Positions 7,595-19,727 of a DNA stretch of 27,903 nucleotides are shown here, in pieces. The translations under genes were made by a program, and so were the position numbers. This DNA is from Myxococcales bacterium. GTDB lineage: Bacteria > Myxococcota_A > Polyangia > Haliangiales > Haliangiaceae. The notes under the pieces are model-generated. The model saw only the letters and a program-made list of their open reading frames with translations. It was not told where the DNA came from and ran no database searches. The stretch's first letter is position 1. Each line of letters starts with the position of its first letter. The stretch covers positions 1-27,903 of the forward strand of contig JADJJK010000079.1 of assembly GCA_016706545.1 (NCBI GenBank), in the 5' to 3' direction.

Positions 7595-7974
7595 TGCGTC
7601 ATCTTCTCACGAATTCTCGACTCTGAGCCACTCTGCGCGTGCGACTGTCACACCCACATGCGGCGTAGGTTCTCCACCTTGGCAGCGGGCCGCGGCGTGG
7701 CGTGGTCGCGCTCGCGGTCCGGGGCGGCCGGCCCCGCGGCCTGGCTTGCGAGCGGTGCATGGGTTGACCGCCCTCGAAGCTCGGGCGACGCTAGGGTCGT
7801 GTCGCAACACCTTTGCCCGACACGTTTGCGTTGGTGTAGCCGACGAGCGCCAGCGTGGCGGGCGAAGCAGCAGGGCCCCGGACGCAGATCGCTGAAACTT
7901 CTACGTCCAATCGTGACGGGCGTTCACGATGCGCGGGGCGATGTGTCTTCTCTGTCGCCAGCAGGGGGAGCTTG
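7595..7974. other. 380-bp divergent intergenic region
   Basis: This stretch separates the PilZ gene (minus) from the membrane protein gene (plus), so it should hold both promoters. A plus-strand open frame at 7658-7978 has no family resemblance or ribosome-binding site and overlaps the better-supported GTG start at 7975. A 27-bp inverted repeat (7798-7824) is the only clear structure. Confidence 0.5.
7798..7824. promoter_or_regulatory. Inverted repeat, candidate operator
   Basis: CGTGTCG at 7798-7804 and CGACACG at 7818-7824 are perfect 7-bp arms with a 13-base, lower-GC spacer. This size suits a dimeric DNA-binding protein. It lies about 150 bp upstream of the GTG start at 7975. The regulator is unknown. 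Confidence 0.3.
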
Positions 7975-9954
7975 GTGAGCGAGCCCACGTCTTCGTTCGA
8001 GTGGACCTGGCTGGCGCTGCCGTACCTGGCCGCGGCGCTCGCGGTCACGTCGGTGCTGGTGGTCGCGGCGGTCCAGCGCGGCGACCGGGTCATCCGCATT
8101 GGGCTCATCAGCGCCACTGGCTCGCTCGTGCCTTGGACCCTGGCGACCGCCGCCGCGATCTGCGTGACGGAGGACGTCAACGCAGCCTACCGGCTGCATC
8201 GGTTCGGCAACGGGCCGACGATGTTCCTTGGTCCGAGCCTGTTTCTGGTGCTGCTGGCGGTGAGCGGTCAGCTCGATCGCTTCCGCTACCTGGCGCGCAT
8301 CGCCATCGGCAGCGGCGTGGCGTTGCTCGCGGTGTCCTGGCTCACCGGGCTCATCATCGAGGGCGTGATCGTCCTGCCGTCGGGAGTGCTGTTTCCCGCC
8401 GCGGGGCCGCTCGAGTGGCTGCACGCGCTGCAGGTGGTGTCGTGGCCGGCCGCGGGCCTGGTCTTGGCGATGCGCGCCTCTCCCGCGGCGCAGCGCGCCT
8501 CGGCGGTGCGGTACCTGGCTGCGCTGCCCGTGCTGGCGATGGTCGCCACCGCGGACACCCTGATGGCGTACGGCGTCGGCGGCTCCTATCCGCTGGCCTG
8601 GCTGCCGGCGCTGCTCGGCGGCGGCCTGTGTCTGCACCTCATCTTTCGGACCGACCTGCTGCGCGCGCGCGGACTCGATCGCGCGGCGTCGATGTCGCTT
8701 GCGATCTACGCCGCCGCCGGCGCGCTCATCGCGCTCGTGGTCTGGGTGGCCGCGCAGGAGGGCGTGGTGTCCCCGGTCGTGGTCGCGCTGCTCGCGGCGC
8801 CGCTGTGGGGCGCCGCGCTGCTGGTGACCTGGGTGGCGTCGCGGGGCAAGGCGGCCGCTGGCAACGCCTACGAACAGCTCCTCGAGCAGTTCGCGCGCGA
8901 GCTCGGCACCACCGACGGCGCCACCGAGGCCGGGCAGCGCCTGGCCAAGCTGTGGGCCGAGCAGGTCGGGCTGGGGCAGGTCCGGTTGCGGCTGGAGATC
9001 GACGAGCTCGGCGACGCTACGCGGGCCTGGCTGCGCTCGCTGGACGCCCCGGTGATGGCCTCCGAGGTCTCGCTCATGCGCCTGGGTAACCTGCGCGCCG
9101 CGATCGAGCGCATGTTCGCCAAGAGCGGCGCGGCGATGGCGGTGCCGGTGATCGATCGAGGCGAGCTCATCGCGGTGGCGGAGGCGGCGCAGCTCGCGGC
9201 GCGGCCGCTGCGGGACGCCGAGCGCTTGTTTCTGTTTGACTCGGCGCAGCTCGTGGGCAACACGTTGATCCACGCCGGCCTGGCGCGTGAAGCCAACGCG
9301 GCCGCGACCTCGGCCCGCGAGGTGGACATCGCCAACGCGCTGTTCGGCCACTACCGGCCGCTGGCGGACGACGACACCGGCCCCTGGCGGATCGCCATCC
9401 ATCACCGCGCTTCGCTGCAGCCAGGTGGCGAGGGCTGGTCGTGGGCGCTGCTGTCGCCGTCGCGGCTCGCGGTGATGGTGGTGGAGGCGGAGGCCGCCGG
9501 GGTGGCTGGGGCGCTGGTGATTGCCGCGCTGCAAGGAGCGTTCGCGGCACGCAGCAAAGACGTGTCCTGCAACGCGGCGGACCTGCTGGAGGCGCTCGGC
9601 GACACCGCGCCGGGCAGCAAGCGCAAGGCGCTGGTGCTGGTGCTCGACGGCGACACCCGGACCGTGACCTGGGCCAGCGACGGCCATCGCGGGGCGGTGA
9701 TCCTCGGGCCCGAGCGCGTGGATGACCTGCTCGCGGACAGGTCCAAGGAGTCAGGGCTGGCGCCGCTGCCGGCGGACGCGATGGTGCTGCTCATGTCCTC
9801 GGGGGTGGCCACCGCGCCGAGGCTCGCCGAGGTGATGGAGGCCGGGCGCGGGCGCGGCCTGCGGCTGGTCGCCGAGCTGCTCGATCTGGCCGCCACTGCG
9901 TCGGCGCCAGGCCCGGCTCGAGATCTGCTGGCGGTGGGCGTGGCGCCGCGCTGA
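7975..9954 (+). CDS. Multi-pass membrane protein with GAF-like and degenerate SpoIIE phosphatase domains
   Basis: A 659-residue protein starting at a GTG preceded by GGGGGAG four bases upstream. Residues 12-290 contain about eight or nine membrane helices. Residues about 300-440 resemble a GAF domain (YEQLLEQFARELGTT, then AMAVPVIDRGELIAVAEAA). Residues about 450-640 follow the layout of SpoIIE/RsbU PP2C-like phosphatases: GGEGWSW at 484-490 in place of the GGDxYD motif, LAVMVVEAEAAGVAGALVIAALQ at 498-520 in place of GDVxGHGxxAA, SDGH at 568-571, and MVLLMSSGV at 603-611 in place of LYTDG. The Asp residues that bind metal in active members are all changed, so I infer a pseudophosphatase acting by binding. 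It could feed a partner-switching pathway. It ends one base from the convergent Hsp70 gene. Confidence 0.82.
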   Translation: MSEPTSSFEWTWLALPYLAAALAVTSVLVVAAVQRGDRVIRIGLISATGSLVPWTLATAAAICVTEDVNAAYRLHRFGNGPTMFLGPSLFLVLLAVSGQLDRFRYLARIAIGSGVALLAVSWLTGLIIEGVIVLPSGVLFPAAGPLEWLHALQVVSWPAAGLVLAMRASPAAQRASAVRYLAALPVLAMVATADTLMAYGVGGSYPLAWLPALLGGGLCLHLIFRTDLLRARGLDRAASMSLAIYAAAGALIALVVWVAAQEGVVSPVVVALLAAPLWGAALLVTWVASRGKAAAGNAYEQLLEQFARELGTTDGATEAGQRLAKLWAEQVGLGQVRLRLEIDELGDATRAWLRSLDAPVMASEVSLMRLGNLRAAIERMFAKSGAAMAVPVIDRGELIAVAEAAQLAARPLRDAERLFLFDSAQLVGNTLIHAGLAREANAAATSAREVDIANALFGHYRPLADDDTGPWRIAIHHRASLQPGGEGWSWALLSPSRLAVMVVEAEAAGVAGALVIAALQGAFAARSKDVSCNAADLLEALGDTAPGSKRKALVLVLDGDTRTVTWASDGHRGAVILGPERVDDLLADRSKESGLAPLPADAMVLLMSSGVATAPRLAEVMEAGRGRGLRLVAELLDLAATASAPGPARDLLAVGVAPR

Positions 9955-9955
9955 C

Positions 9956-12808
<2,853 letters not shown>

Positions 12809-12838
12809 GATGCTGCCGGCTTTCCTACCTCATTTTTT

Positions 12839-13930
12839 TCAGGACGTCATCCGCAGCGAGCGCTCCAACTCCTCGGGGCTGGAGGCGGTCTGCTTGGCGG
12901 TGTCCATGGTGATGACCCCGGAGGCCACCAGATCCGCCAGGTGCTGATCGAAGAGCTGCATCGAGTACAGATCGCGGCCCTTGCGGATGAGCTCGGGGAT
13001 GTCGCCCAGCCTCGCCGGGTTGCGGATGCACTCGCGGACCGATCGGGTGATCCGCAGGACCTCCACCGCCGGGATCCTGCGCAGGCCATCCTTGGCGGGC
13101 AAGAGCCGCAGCGAGATCACAGCCTGCAGCGCCTCGGCGAGCCGATCGCGGGCCGCTTCTTGCTCGGCGGGTTCGAAGAGCCCGATCGTGCGCTGCACGG
13201 TGGCCACGGTGTCCGGGGTGTGGATCGCAGAGAGCACCAGGTGCCCGGTCTCCGCGGCCTTGAGGCAGGTGGAGGCGGTCTCTCGATCTCGCACTTCGCC
13301 GACCATGATGACGTCCGGATCCTGGCGCATCGCCGCGGCCAGCGCGTCGTGAAAGCTCTCCGTGTCGGCGCCGACCTCGCGCTGGATGATCATGCAGCGC
13401 TGCGGCTCGTGCAGGTACTCGATGGGGTCTTCGACCGTGACGATGTGGGCGTGGCGCGTCTCGTTGATGTGCCGGATCATCGCCGCCAGCGTGGTGGACT
13501 TGCCGTTGCCGGTGGCGCCGGTGACCAGGACCAGCCCGCGACGTGCGTTGGCGATCTCCGCGACCACCGGCGGCAGGTTCAGGTGCTCGAGCGAGTGGAC
13601 GACGATGGGGATGAGGCGCAGCACCACGCCGACCGTGCCCCGCTGCCGGAAGATCGAGGCGCGGAAGCGCCCCCGCGAGGCGAGCGCGTACGACACGTCG
13701 ATCTCGGTGAATCGCCGAGTGAAGTCGATCGCGACGTGGCGATCTTCGAGGATCATCGAGGCGATGGCCTCGGTGTCCGCGGCCGCCAGCGGGGTCACCT
13801 TGGTCGCGCCCAGGAGCTCGCCGTGCAGGCGATAGTGCGGAGGGTATCCCACCTCGAAATGGATATCCGATACTCCCTTCTCGATGCCGAAGGCCAGCAG
13901 CTTGTGAAAGGAGGCACGGTCCATCGCCAT
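12839..13930 (-). CDS. PilT/PilU-family type IV pilus retraction ATPase
   Basis: A 363-residue hexameric-motor ATPase of normal length for PilT. The N-terminal PAS-like domain begins LLAFGIEKGVSDIHFEVG, close to the family pattern. The C-terminal RecA-like domain has Walker A GATGNGKS at 138-145 (the usual GPTGSGKS with two changes), the Asp box VTVEDPIEY at 165-172, Walker B DVIMVGEVRD at 206-215, and the His box TGHLVLSAIHT at 228-238. The final helices carry the RxIxxLF-like ending and an SS-EELERSL tail. It powers pilus retraction at the inner membrane with ATP. No other pilus genes lie in the window, so it may be an extra PilT/PilU copy. The gene sits 27 bp after the REC-GGDEF-EAL gene and 30 bp before Hsp70. 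Confidence 0.93.
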   Translation of the reverse strand: MAMDRASFHKLLAFGIEKGVSDIHFEVGYPPHYRLHGELLGATKVTPLAAADTEAIASMILEDRHVAIDFTRRFTEIDVSYALASRGRFRASIFRQRGTVGVVLRLIPIVVHSLEHLNLPPVVAEIANARRGLVLVTGATGNGKSTTLAAMIRHINETRHAHIVTVEDPIEYLHEPQRCMIIQREVGADTESFHDALAAAMRQDPDVIMVGEVRDRETASTCLKAAETGHLVLSAIHTPDTVATVQRTIGLFEPAEQEAARDRLAEALQAVISLRLLPAKDGLRRIPAVEVLRITRSVRECIRNPARLGDIPELIRKGRDLYSMQLFDQHLADLVASGVITMDTAKQTASSPEELERSLRMTS

Positions 13931-13957
13931 GCCGAAGGAGTCCGGCCAGGGGCGACG

Positions 13958-16900
13958 CTAGTTTAGCCCTGGCGGACGAGGGAGCGCCGGATCTGTCGTT
14001 GGGTTCTCGGTGGCGGCCCGAAGGTGATGTCGCTCGCCCTCGCCGCCTTCCTCGGCCAGCTCCGCCGTCTGGCTGTCCGAGGTGCGCGGGCGCCAGTTGG
14101 TGAGATCACCCGGGGGCTCCGAGCCGCGCGGGCGGCGGCCCAGCGGCGAGCTGGCGACCTTGGTCACCTCCTCTTCGCTGCCAAGTCGGAGCGCGTCGTC
14201 GAAGGCGTCCTCGTGTTCGTCCTGCGGATCGAGCCGCGGATGCACGGCGGAGCCTGACTGTCCATGGTGCGCGCCCGGCGAGCCATGCGCCGCGGGGCGC
14301 GCCGCGGTCGGATCGGCGGCCCGCGCGCCGCCTGGCGCTCGCGGGTCTCGGGCTCCTGGCGAGCCATGCGCGCCAGGTACGCCTGGCGCGTCAGGTGCCA
14401 CGCCCTGCATCCCGGGCAACGGCAACGCCGGGCTGGAGGCGAGCGTCGCAGCGCCGGCCTCGGGGGCCAAGGTGCCTGCTTCGGCGCGCGAGAACGGCTC
14501 GGTCGGGGTCGCCGTTCGCGCCAGGCCGGGCACCATGCTGGCTGCGCGCGGCATCCGCGCCATCGACACGGGCTCGGACGACTCGAAGCCATGATCGTCG
14601 TCGTCGTCCAAGGTCAGCCCCAGCGGCGAGATCGCGAGATCGCGGATGGTCTCGTAGACGCCCGATACCAGCGATGGGAACGGCGCAGCCGGTCGCGCCA
14701 TGTAATAGCCCTGGCCATAGCGCAGGCCCAGGTCGCGCAAGCAGGCCAGGTCCTCGATGCCCTCGATGCCCTCGGAGACCACCACAGCGTCGACCGCCTC
14801 GGCGATCCGCCCCAGCGAGCGCAACATCTCGCGCTTGACCGGGGAGCGCGCGACGCCGCGGATGAGGACGTCGCTTATCTTGATGAAGTGGGGGCGCAGG
14901 GACATCACCGTCTCGAGGTTGGCGTGGCGCGTGCCGACGTCGTCGATGGCGACGCCAAAGCCCATGGCGGTGTAGGAGGCGAGCGCGCGCCGGAAGGTGG
15001 CGAAGTTCTCGATGGCCAGCCGCTCGGTGATCTCGAAGACGATGTTGGCGGGCGTGAGCCCCGCCGCGGACAAGAGGTTGCCGGCCTCCAGCTCGATGAA
15101 GGTGGTGTCGTAGAACGACATCGGCAAGAGGTTCACGAACAAGCGGTGGACCGGGCTCATCCCCACCGCTGAGCGCAGGGCGTTGCGGAAGCACGCTCGA
15201 TCGAGCTCGTAGGTCAGGTCGACCTCGTCTGCCACCGAGAACAGCGTGGCCGGCGACTCGAGCAGCGAGTTGCGCGGCCCGCGGCTGAGCGCCTCGTAGC
15301 CGAAGATGTCGCCGGTCCCCAGGTCGACGATGGGCTGGTACACCGCGGTGAGGCCCTCCCCGAGGATCAGGTTCTGCAACATGGTCTTGTCGCGCTGGGT
15401 GGCGCGCGCGCGCGCCAGGCGCACGGACTCGTTGGCCTCCGAGATCAGCCGGTTGACCAGCCGCTCTGGCCGCAGCAGCGAGTTGCCGAGCACACGCGCG
15501 GAGCCGACGATGACGCGCGGCTGTTCGCGCAAGAGCTCGCGGGTGGCTGGCGCCAGCGCGTTCTCCACCGCGGTGCCAACGGCGGTGGAGAGCTGATCTA
15601 GATCCATCATCTCGCGACGCGGCGCCAGCATGATCAGGTAGCCCTCGCCATCGCCGGTCCGGCAGATGAGGTCGCCGGTCGACAGCACGGAGCTGCGCAG
15701 CTCATCGAGGATCACGGCGGCTGCGTCGTAGATGACGTTGTGGCGCTGGATGCCCTGGTCCGCCTCGACCCGGCGCAGGTAGCTCAGGTCGATCACCAGG
15801 CACGACAACGAACGCTCCCGCCGCAGGAACGCGGTCAGCTCGTTCATGCGCTCGTGATACGGCCGGAATCGGTCAAGCTCGTGCTCGCGGATGCGCAGGA
15901 ACGGCCGGGTGGCGCGCTCGTCGGGCGAGCCCGCGGTGGAGAAGAAGTGGATGCGACCGCCGCCGCCGCGCTTGGCGCCGCGGATGGCAGCCTCGACGGC
16001 GGTCAGCAAGGACTCGGCGTCCGCGGCGTCCTCTGGAAAACACGCCACGCCCACCGAGATCGAGACCTCCTGGAGCTGCGGCATCTCGACCATGGAGATG
16101 GTATCGCGGATGCGCGCGGCCTTGGTCAGCGCGCCAGCCTTGGCGGTCTCCGGCAAGAGCAGCACGAACTCCGCGCCGCCATAGCGGGCGACGACGTCCG
16201 AGCTGCGGTTGTGGCCCTCTGGATCCACCTGCGACAGCGCGTTGGAGATCCGGCGCAGGATCTCGTCGCCGGTCTGGTAGCCGAGGGTGTAGTTGATCTC
16301 CGCGAAGCCATCGACGTCCACCAGGACCAGCGACATCGATTGCTGGTTGCGGCTGGCGCGCGAGACCTCTTCGCGCAAGCGATCCTGGAACGAGTGGTGG
16401 GTGTAGAGGCCGGTGAGGCTGTCGCGGTGCGCGATGGCGACACCGGCCCGCGGCGAGGCGGCGCCCTCTGGCGCTGCCCGCGCGGGCTCTTCACGCGCGC
16501 CGGCCTCGGAGGCGCTGACGGGCAGGGCGTGCCGACCGTCGGGCCGATGCTTGGCGTCGTCGATGTCGCGGCGTAGCCTCGCGTTCTCCCGGGTGAGCTC
16601 GTGGCTCTCCAGGAGCTGGTCGATGACGAAGCGCAGCTCAGGAGCTCGCCACGGCTTGGTGAGCACGTGATGCACCGAGCCGCACTCGAACGACGCGATG
16701 AGCTCCGCGGCATCGGGGAAGGCGGTGACTATCACCCTGCGCAGATCGGCGCGGAGCTGCGCCGCGATCGCGAGCAGCTCATCGCCCGAGATCTCCGGCA
16801 TCCTCAGATCGCTGACGACGACGTCGAAGGGCTCGCCGCTGCGCAAGAGCGCCAACGCCTCCACGCTGCTCTCGACAGCCCTCACCTCGTACTTGGGCGT

Positions 16901-16969
16901 CAGCGCGCGACGTAGCGCACCGACCTGCGCAGGATCGTCGTCGACGCAGAGAATGACGGGTGGATTCAT
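13958..16969 (-). CDS. REC - degenerate GGDEF - degenerate GGDEF - EAL c-di-GMP phosphodiesterase
   Basis: A 1003-residue protein. The ATG at 16969 has a strong GGGAGG seven bases upstream, better than an in-frame start at 17050. Residues 1-122 are a receiver with D54 and K105. Residues about 180-345 are a GGDEF fold with DSLTGLYTHHSF and DVDGF, but the signature is GGAEF (264-268), lacking the catalytic acidic residue. Residues about 385-530 look like a second, more diverged GGDEF (TGDGEGY at 438-444). Residues about 535-785 are an EAL domain with the full catalytic set: E559, N613, E646, D676/D677, K697, E733 and Q753. The protein should therefore hydrolyse c-di-GMP to pGpG. Residues 785-1003 are a disordered Ala/Pro/Gly-rich tail. 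It leads an operon with the PilT-like and Hsp70 genes. Confidence 0.93.
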   Translation of the reverse strand: MNPPVILCVDDDPAQVGALRRALTPKYEVRAVESSVEALALLRSGEPFDVVVSDLRMPEISGDELLAIAAQLRADLRRVIVTAFPDAAELIASFECGSVHHVLTKPWRAPELRFVIDQLLESHELTRENARLRRDIDDAKHRPDGRHALPVSASEAGAREEPARAAPEGAASPRAGVAIAHRDSLTGLYTHHSFQDRLREEVSRASRNQQSMSLVLVDVDGFAEINYTLGYQTGDEILRRISNALSQVDPEGHNRSSDVVARYGGAEFVLLLPETAKAGALTKAARIRDTISMVEMPQLQEVSISVGVACFPEDAADAESLLTAVEAAIRGAKRGGGGRIHFFSTAGSPDERATRPFLRIREHELDRFRPYHERMNELTAFLRRERSLSCLVIDLSYLRRVEADQGIQRHNVIYDAAAVILDELRSSVLSTGDLICRTGDGEGYLIMLAPRREMMDLDQLSTAVGTAVENALAPATRELLREQPRVIVGSARVLGNSLLRPERLVNRLISEANESVRLARARATQRDKTMLQNLILGEGLTAVYQPIVDLGTGDIFGYEALSRGPRNSLLESPATLFSVADEVDLTYELDRACFRNALRSAVGMSPVHRLFVNLLPMSFYDTTFIELEAGNLLSAAGLTPANIVFEITERLAIENFATFRRALASYTAMGFGVAIDDVGTRHANLETVMSLRPHFIKISDVLIRGVARSPVKREMLRSLGRIAEAVDAVVVSEGIEGIEDLACLRDLGLRYGQGYYMARPAAPFPSLVSGVYETIRDLAISPLGLTLDDDDDHGFESSEPVSMARMPRAASMVPGLARTATPTEPFSRAEAGTLAPEAGAATLASSPALPLPGMQGVAPDAPGVPGAHGSPGARDPRAPGGARAADPTAARPAAHGSPGAHHGQSGSAVHPRLDPQDEHEDAFDDALRLGSEEEVTKVASSPLGRRPRGSEPPGDLTNWRPRTSDSQTAELAEEGGEGERHHLRAATENPTTDPALPRPPGLN

Positions 16970-17034
16970 GCCTTCCCTCCCAAGATGCGAGCGTCGGAGG
17001 CCAAGAAAATCTGAAACGCAGCTTAACTGAATTG

Positions 17035-17045
17035 CCCGTAACGGG
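17035..17045. promoter_or_regulatory. CCCGT-A-ACGGG dyad upstream of the EAL gene
   Basis: A perfect 5-bp inverted repeat with a one-base centre in the AT-rich promoter region, 66-76 bp upstream of the ATG of the REC-GGDEF-EAL gene. A candidate operator; too short to be certain. Confidence 0.25.
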
Positions 17046-17287
17046 AACACCTTTGTTGTTCAAAGATTAGCTGGAATACGTGTGCCTACACGCTCCGAAA
17101 AGCTCTCTTTTGCGCAGGCACAGGCCGCGCGCGCGCGAGCGTCCACCGCGCCAGATCGAGGCCCTGCTCGACGGTGCATCGCGGCGTGGTGGCCCGCGAG
17201 ATCGAGCGAGCCCGCGAGATCACCCACGCTCGAATCTCCAAGGTCCCCTGGCCATGACCTGGCGCGAGCAAAAGTGGCAGTGCCAAT

Positions 17288-17301
17288 CTCACGATCGTGA
17301 G
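17288..17301. promoter_or_regulatory. 14-bp perfect palindrome, candidate operator
   Basis: CTCACGATCGTGAG is fully self-complementary and lies in the middle of the 694-bp gap, about 320 bp from the EAL gene start and 360 bp from glmU. It resembles the binding site of a small dimeric regulator. No cognate regulator is adjacent. Confidence 0.35.
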
Positions 17302-17663
17302 TTCGCCGAATTCTACACCCAGGTTGAACGCGGTCAGGAGGCATCAGGCACCTTCCGGAACCTTCCGGCAAACGGCCGCGCGGCCCGCTTGGCCAACCTC
17401 ACGCGAGCCAAGCCCCCAAGGCGAAGGTCAGGAGACGTGGGCTGCTGCGCGGCAGGCAAGGTAGACCGCCGGTCCGGCCAATGGGCACCCATGCTCGGCC
17501 ACGTGCCAGACCGCGTGCCACGGCCAAGCACCACGGCCACGTGCCGGCCAAGGGATAGAGATCCGCCACCGTGAGGGGGCGTACCTTGCGCTCCGCGGGG
17601 CTGGCTGGTCCTGGGTCACCGGCTCATCGGACCGCGGCCGCTCGTGATACGGTACGCGCCCTG

Positions 17664-19093
17664 ATGAGCAGTGACAGTCCTTTGGTCTTGATCATGGCGG
17701 CGGGCATGGGGACGCGGATGAAGAGCGAGCGCGCCAAGGTCCTCCACGAGCTGGTCGGTCGCCCGATGATCTGCTGGGTGGTCAAGGCGGCCAGGGCCGC
17801 CGGCGCCAGCAAGGTGGTGGCGATCCTGGGCCACAAGGCGCAGACCGTCTCGAGCGTGCTCGACGCCACCTTCGGCGCTGGCGCGGTGGAGGTCGCGCTG
17901 CAGCACGAGCAGCGCGGCACCGGCCACGCCGTGCAGTCCGCCATGCCGTCGCTGGCCAGCGAGCCCGACGACCGCATCGTGGTGATCTTGTCAGGCGACG
18001 CGCCGCTGCTCGACTCCGCGCGGATCTCCGAGCTGTGCGCGGCGTGCGCGGCCAGCCCGGCGGGCATGGCGCTCCTGTCGACGCGCCCCGACCGCGTGAT
18101 GCCATATGGCCGGCTGGTCCGCGAGGGCGGCGCCACCGGAAAGCTGCTCAAGATCGTGGAGTGGGTGGACGCGGGCGAGGACGTGCGTCAGCTCGCGGAC
18201 TGCAACGCCGGCTTCTACGCGGTCCGGTTGGGCCACCTGCGGCGCGATCTGGCCACGCTGCGCGATGACAACGCCAAGGGCGAGCTGTACCTGACAGACC
18301 TGGTGGCTTGCGCGGCGCGCGCGGCGGCGCCACCGCGATCGACGCGCCCTTCACCGAGGTCAGCGGCATCAATGACCGCGTGGATCTGGCCGCGGTGGAG
18401 AAGGTGGCGCGCCGCCGGGTCAACGAGTCCTGGATGCGCCAGGGCGTGACCATGGCGGATCCCGAGCACACGTACATCGACGCTGACATCACGTCGATCG
18501 GCGCCGACGTCTGGCTTGGCCCTGCGGTGTGCCTGCGCGGCAAGACCTCGGTGGGCGCGGGCGCCAGGCTCGACGCCGGCTGCGTCCTCACCGACAGCCA
18601 GGTCGCCGAGGGCGCGTACCTCAAGCCCTACACCATCCTCACCGAGACGGTGATCGGTCAACGCGCCGAGATCGGGCCGTTCTCGCACTGCCGGCCGGGC
18701 ACTCGCATCGACGAAGACGCGCGCCTTGGCAACTTCGTGGAGACCAAGAAGACGCACCTCATGGCCGGCGCCAAGGCCAACCACCTAGCTTACCTCGGCG
18801 ACGCCTCCGTGGGGGCCAAGGCCAACGTCGGCGCTGGCACCATCACCTGCAACTACAACGGCTTCACCAAGCAGAAGACGGTCATCGAGGCGGGCGCGTT
18901 CATCGGCTCGGACACGCAGCTCGTCGCGCCGGTCACCGTGGGGCGAGACGCCTACGTGGGCGCCGGCTCGACGATCACCAAGGACGTGCCGCGCAGCGCG
19001 CTGGCCATCACGCGCGTCAAGCAGGTCAACATCGAGGGCTGGGCCGACCGGTTCCGCGAGGCGCAGTCCAAGCGCCACCGCGGCGACGAGTAG
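17664..19093 (+). CDS. glmU: Bifunctional GlmU (GlcNAc-1-P uridyltransferase / GlcN-1-P acetyltransferase), one frameshift
   Basis: GlmU makes UDP-GlcNAc for peptidoglycan and outer-membrane polymers. The N-terminal uridyltransferase part has IMAAGMGTRMKSERAKVLHEL, HEQRGTGHAVQSA, LSGDAPLL and ELYLTDLV. The C-terminal left-handed beta-helix has NFVETKKTHL, KANHLAYLGDASVG, GAGTITCNYNG and GSDTQLVAPVTVG, all classic GlmU acetyltransferase motifs. The frame changes near 18321-18323: up to the LTDLVACAARA segment it is read from 17664, then the next frame gives GGATAIDAPFTEVSGINDRVDL. Restoring one base gives a 476-residue protein, close to the usual 456. The rest is intact and conserved and the enzyme is normally essential, so a one-base sequencing deletion in the GC run is likeliest. 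The usual neighbour glmS is not here. Confidence 0.92.
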
Positions 19094-19163
19094 GCGACAG
19101 GCAGGCGACCAATAGGCGACGCGCAGGCGGCGGGCCGGAGGCGTCGCGCGCAGCGCTGCGTCG

Positions 19164-19655
<492 letters not shown>

Positions 19656-19727
19656 GTGCCAGGACCATAGCATGGGAACTCCCAAGTTCCATTTGACAGG
19701 CCCTGGGCGGTCGCCCAGATTCGAGCC

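Larger units (their letters stand above)
16970..17663. other. 694-bp divergent intergenic region with palindromes
   Basis: No convincing gene is present; open frames here lack conserved character. The first 120 bp next to the EAL gene are AT-rich for this genome and probably hold its promoter. Two dyads occur: CCCGTAACGGG at 17035-17045 and a 14-bp palindrome at 17288-17301. ACCTTCCGG is repeated in tandem at 17350-17368, and CGGCCACGTGCC occurs at 17496-17507 and 17534-17545. The far end should contain the glmU promoter. No ncRNA or riboswitch consensus was recognised. Confidence 0.5.

Noticed and set aside
7658..7978. A small plus-strand gene upstream of the pseudo-SpoIIE gene
   Set aside because: It has no ribosome-binding site or family resemblance, and it overlaps the well-supported GTG start at 7975.
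18300..18345. Programmed frameshift in glmU
   Set aside because: There is no slippery heptamer or downstream hairpin evidence, and many neighbouring genes have similar one-base errors, so a sequencing error is more likely.
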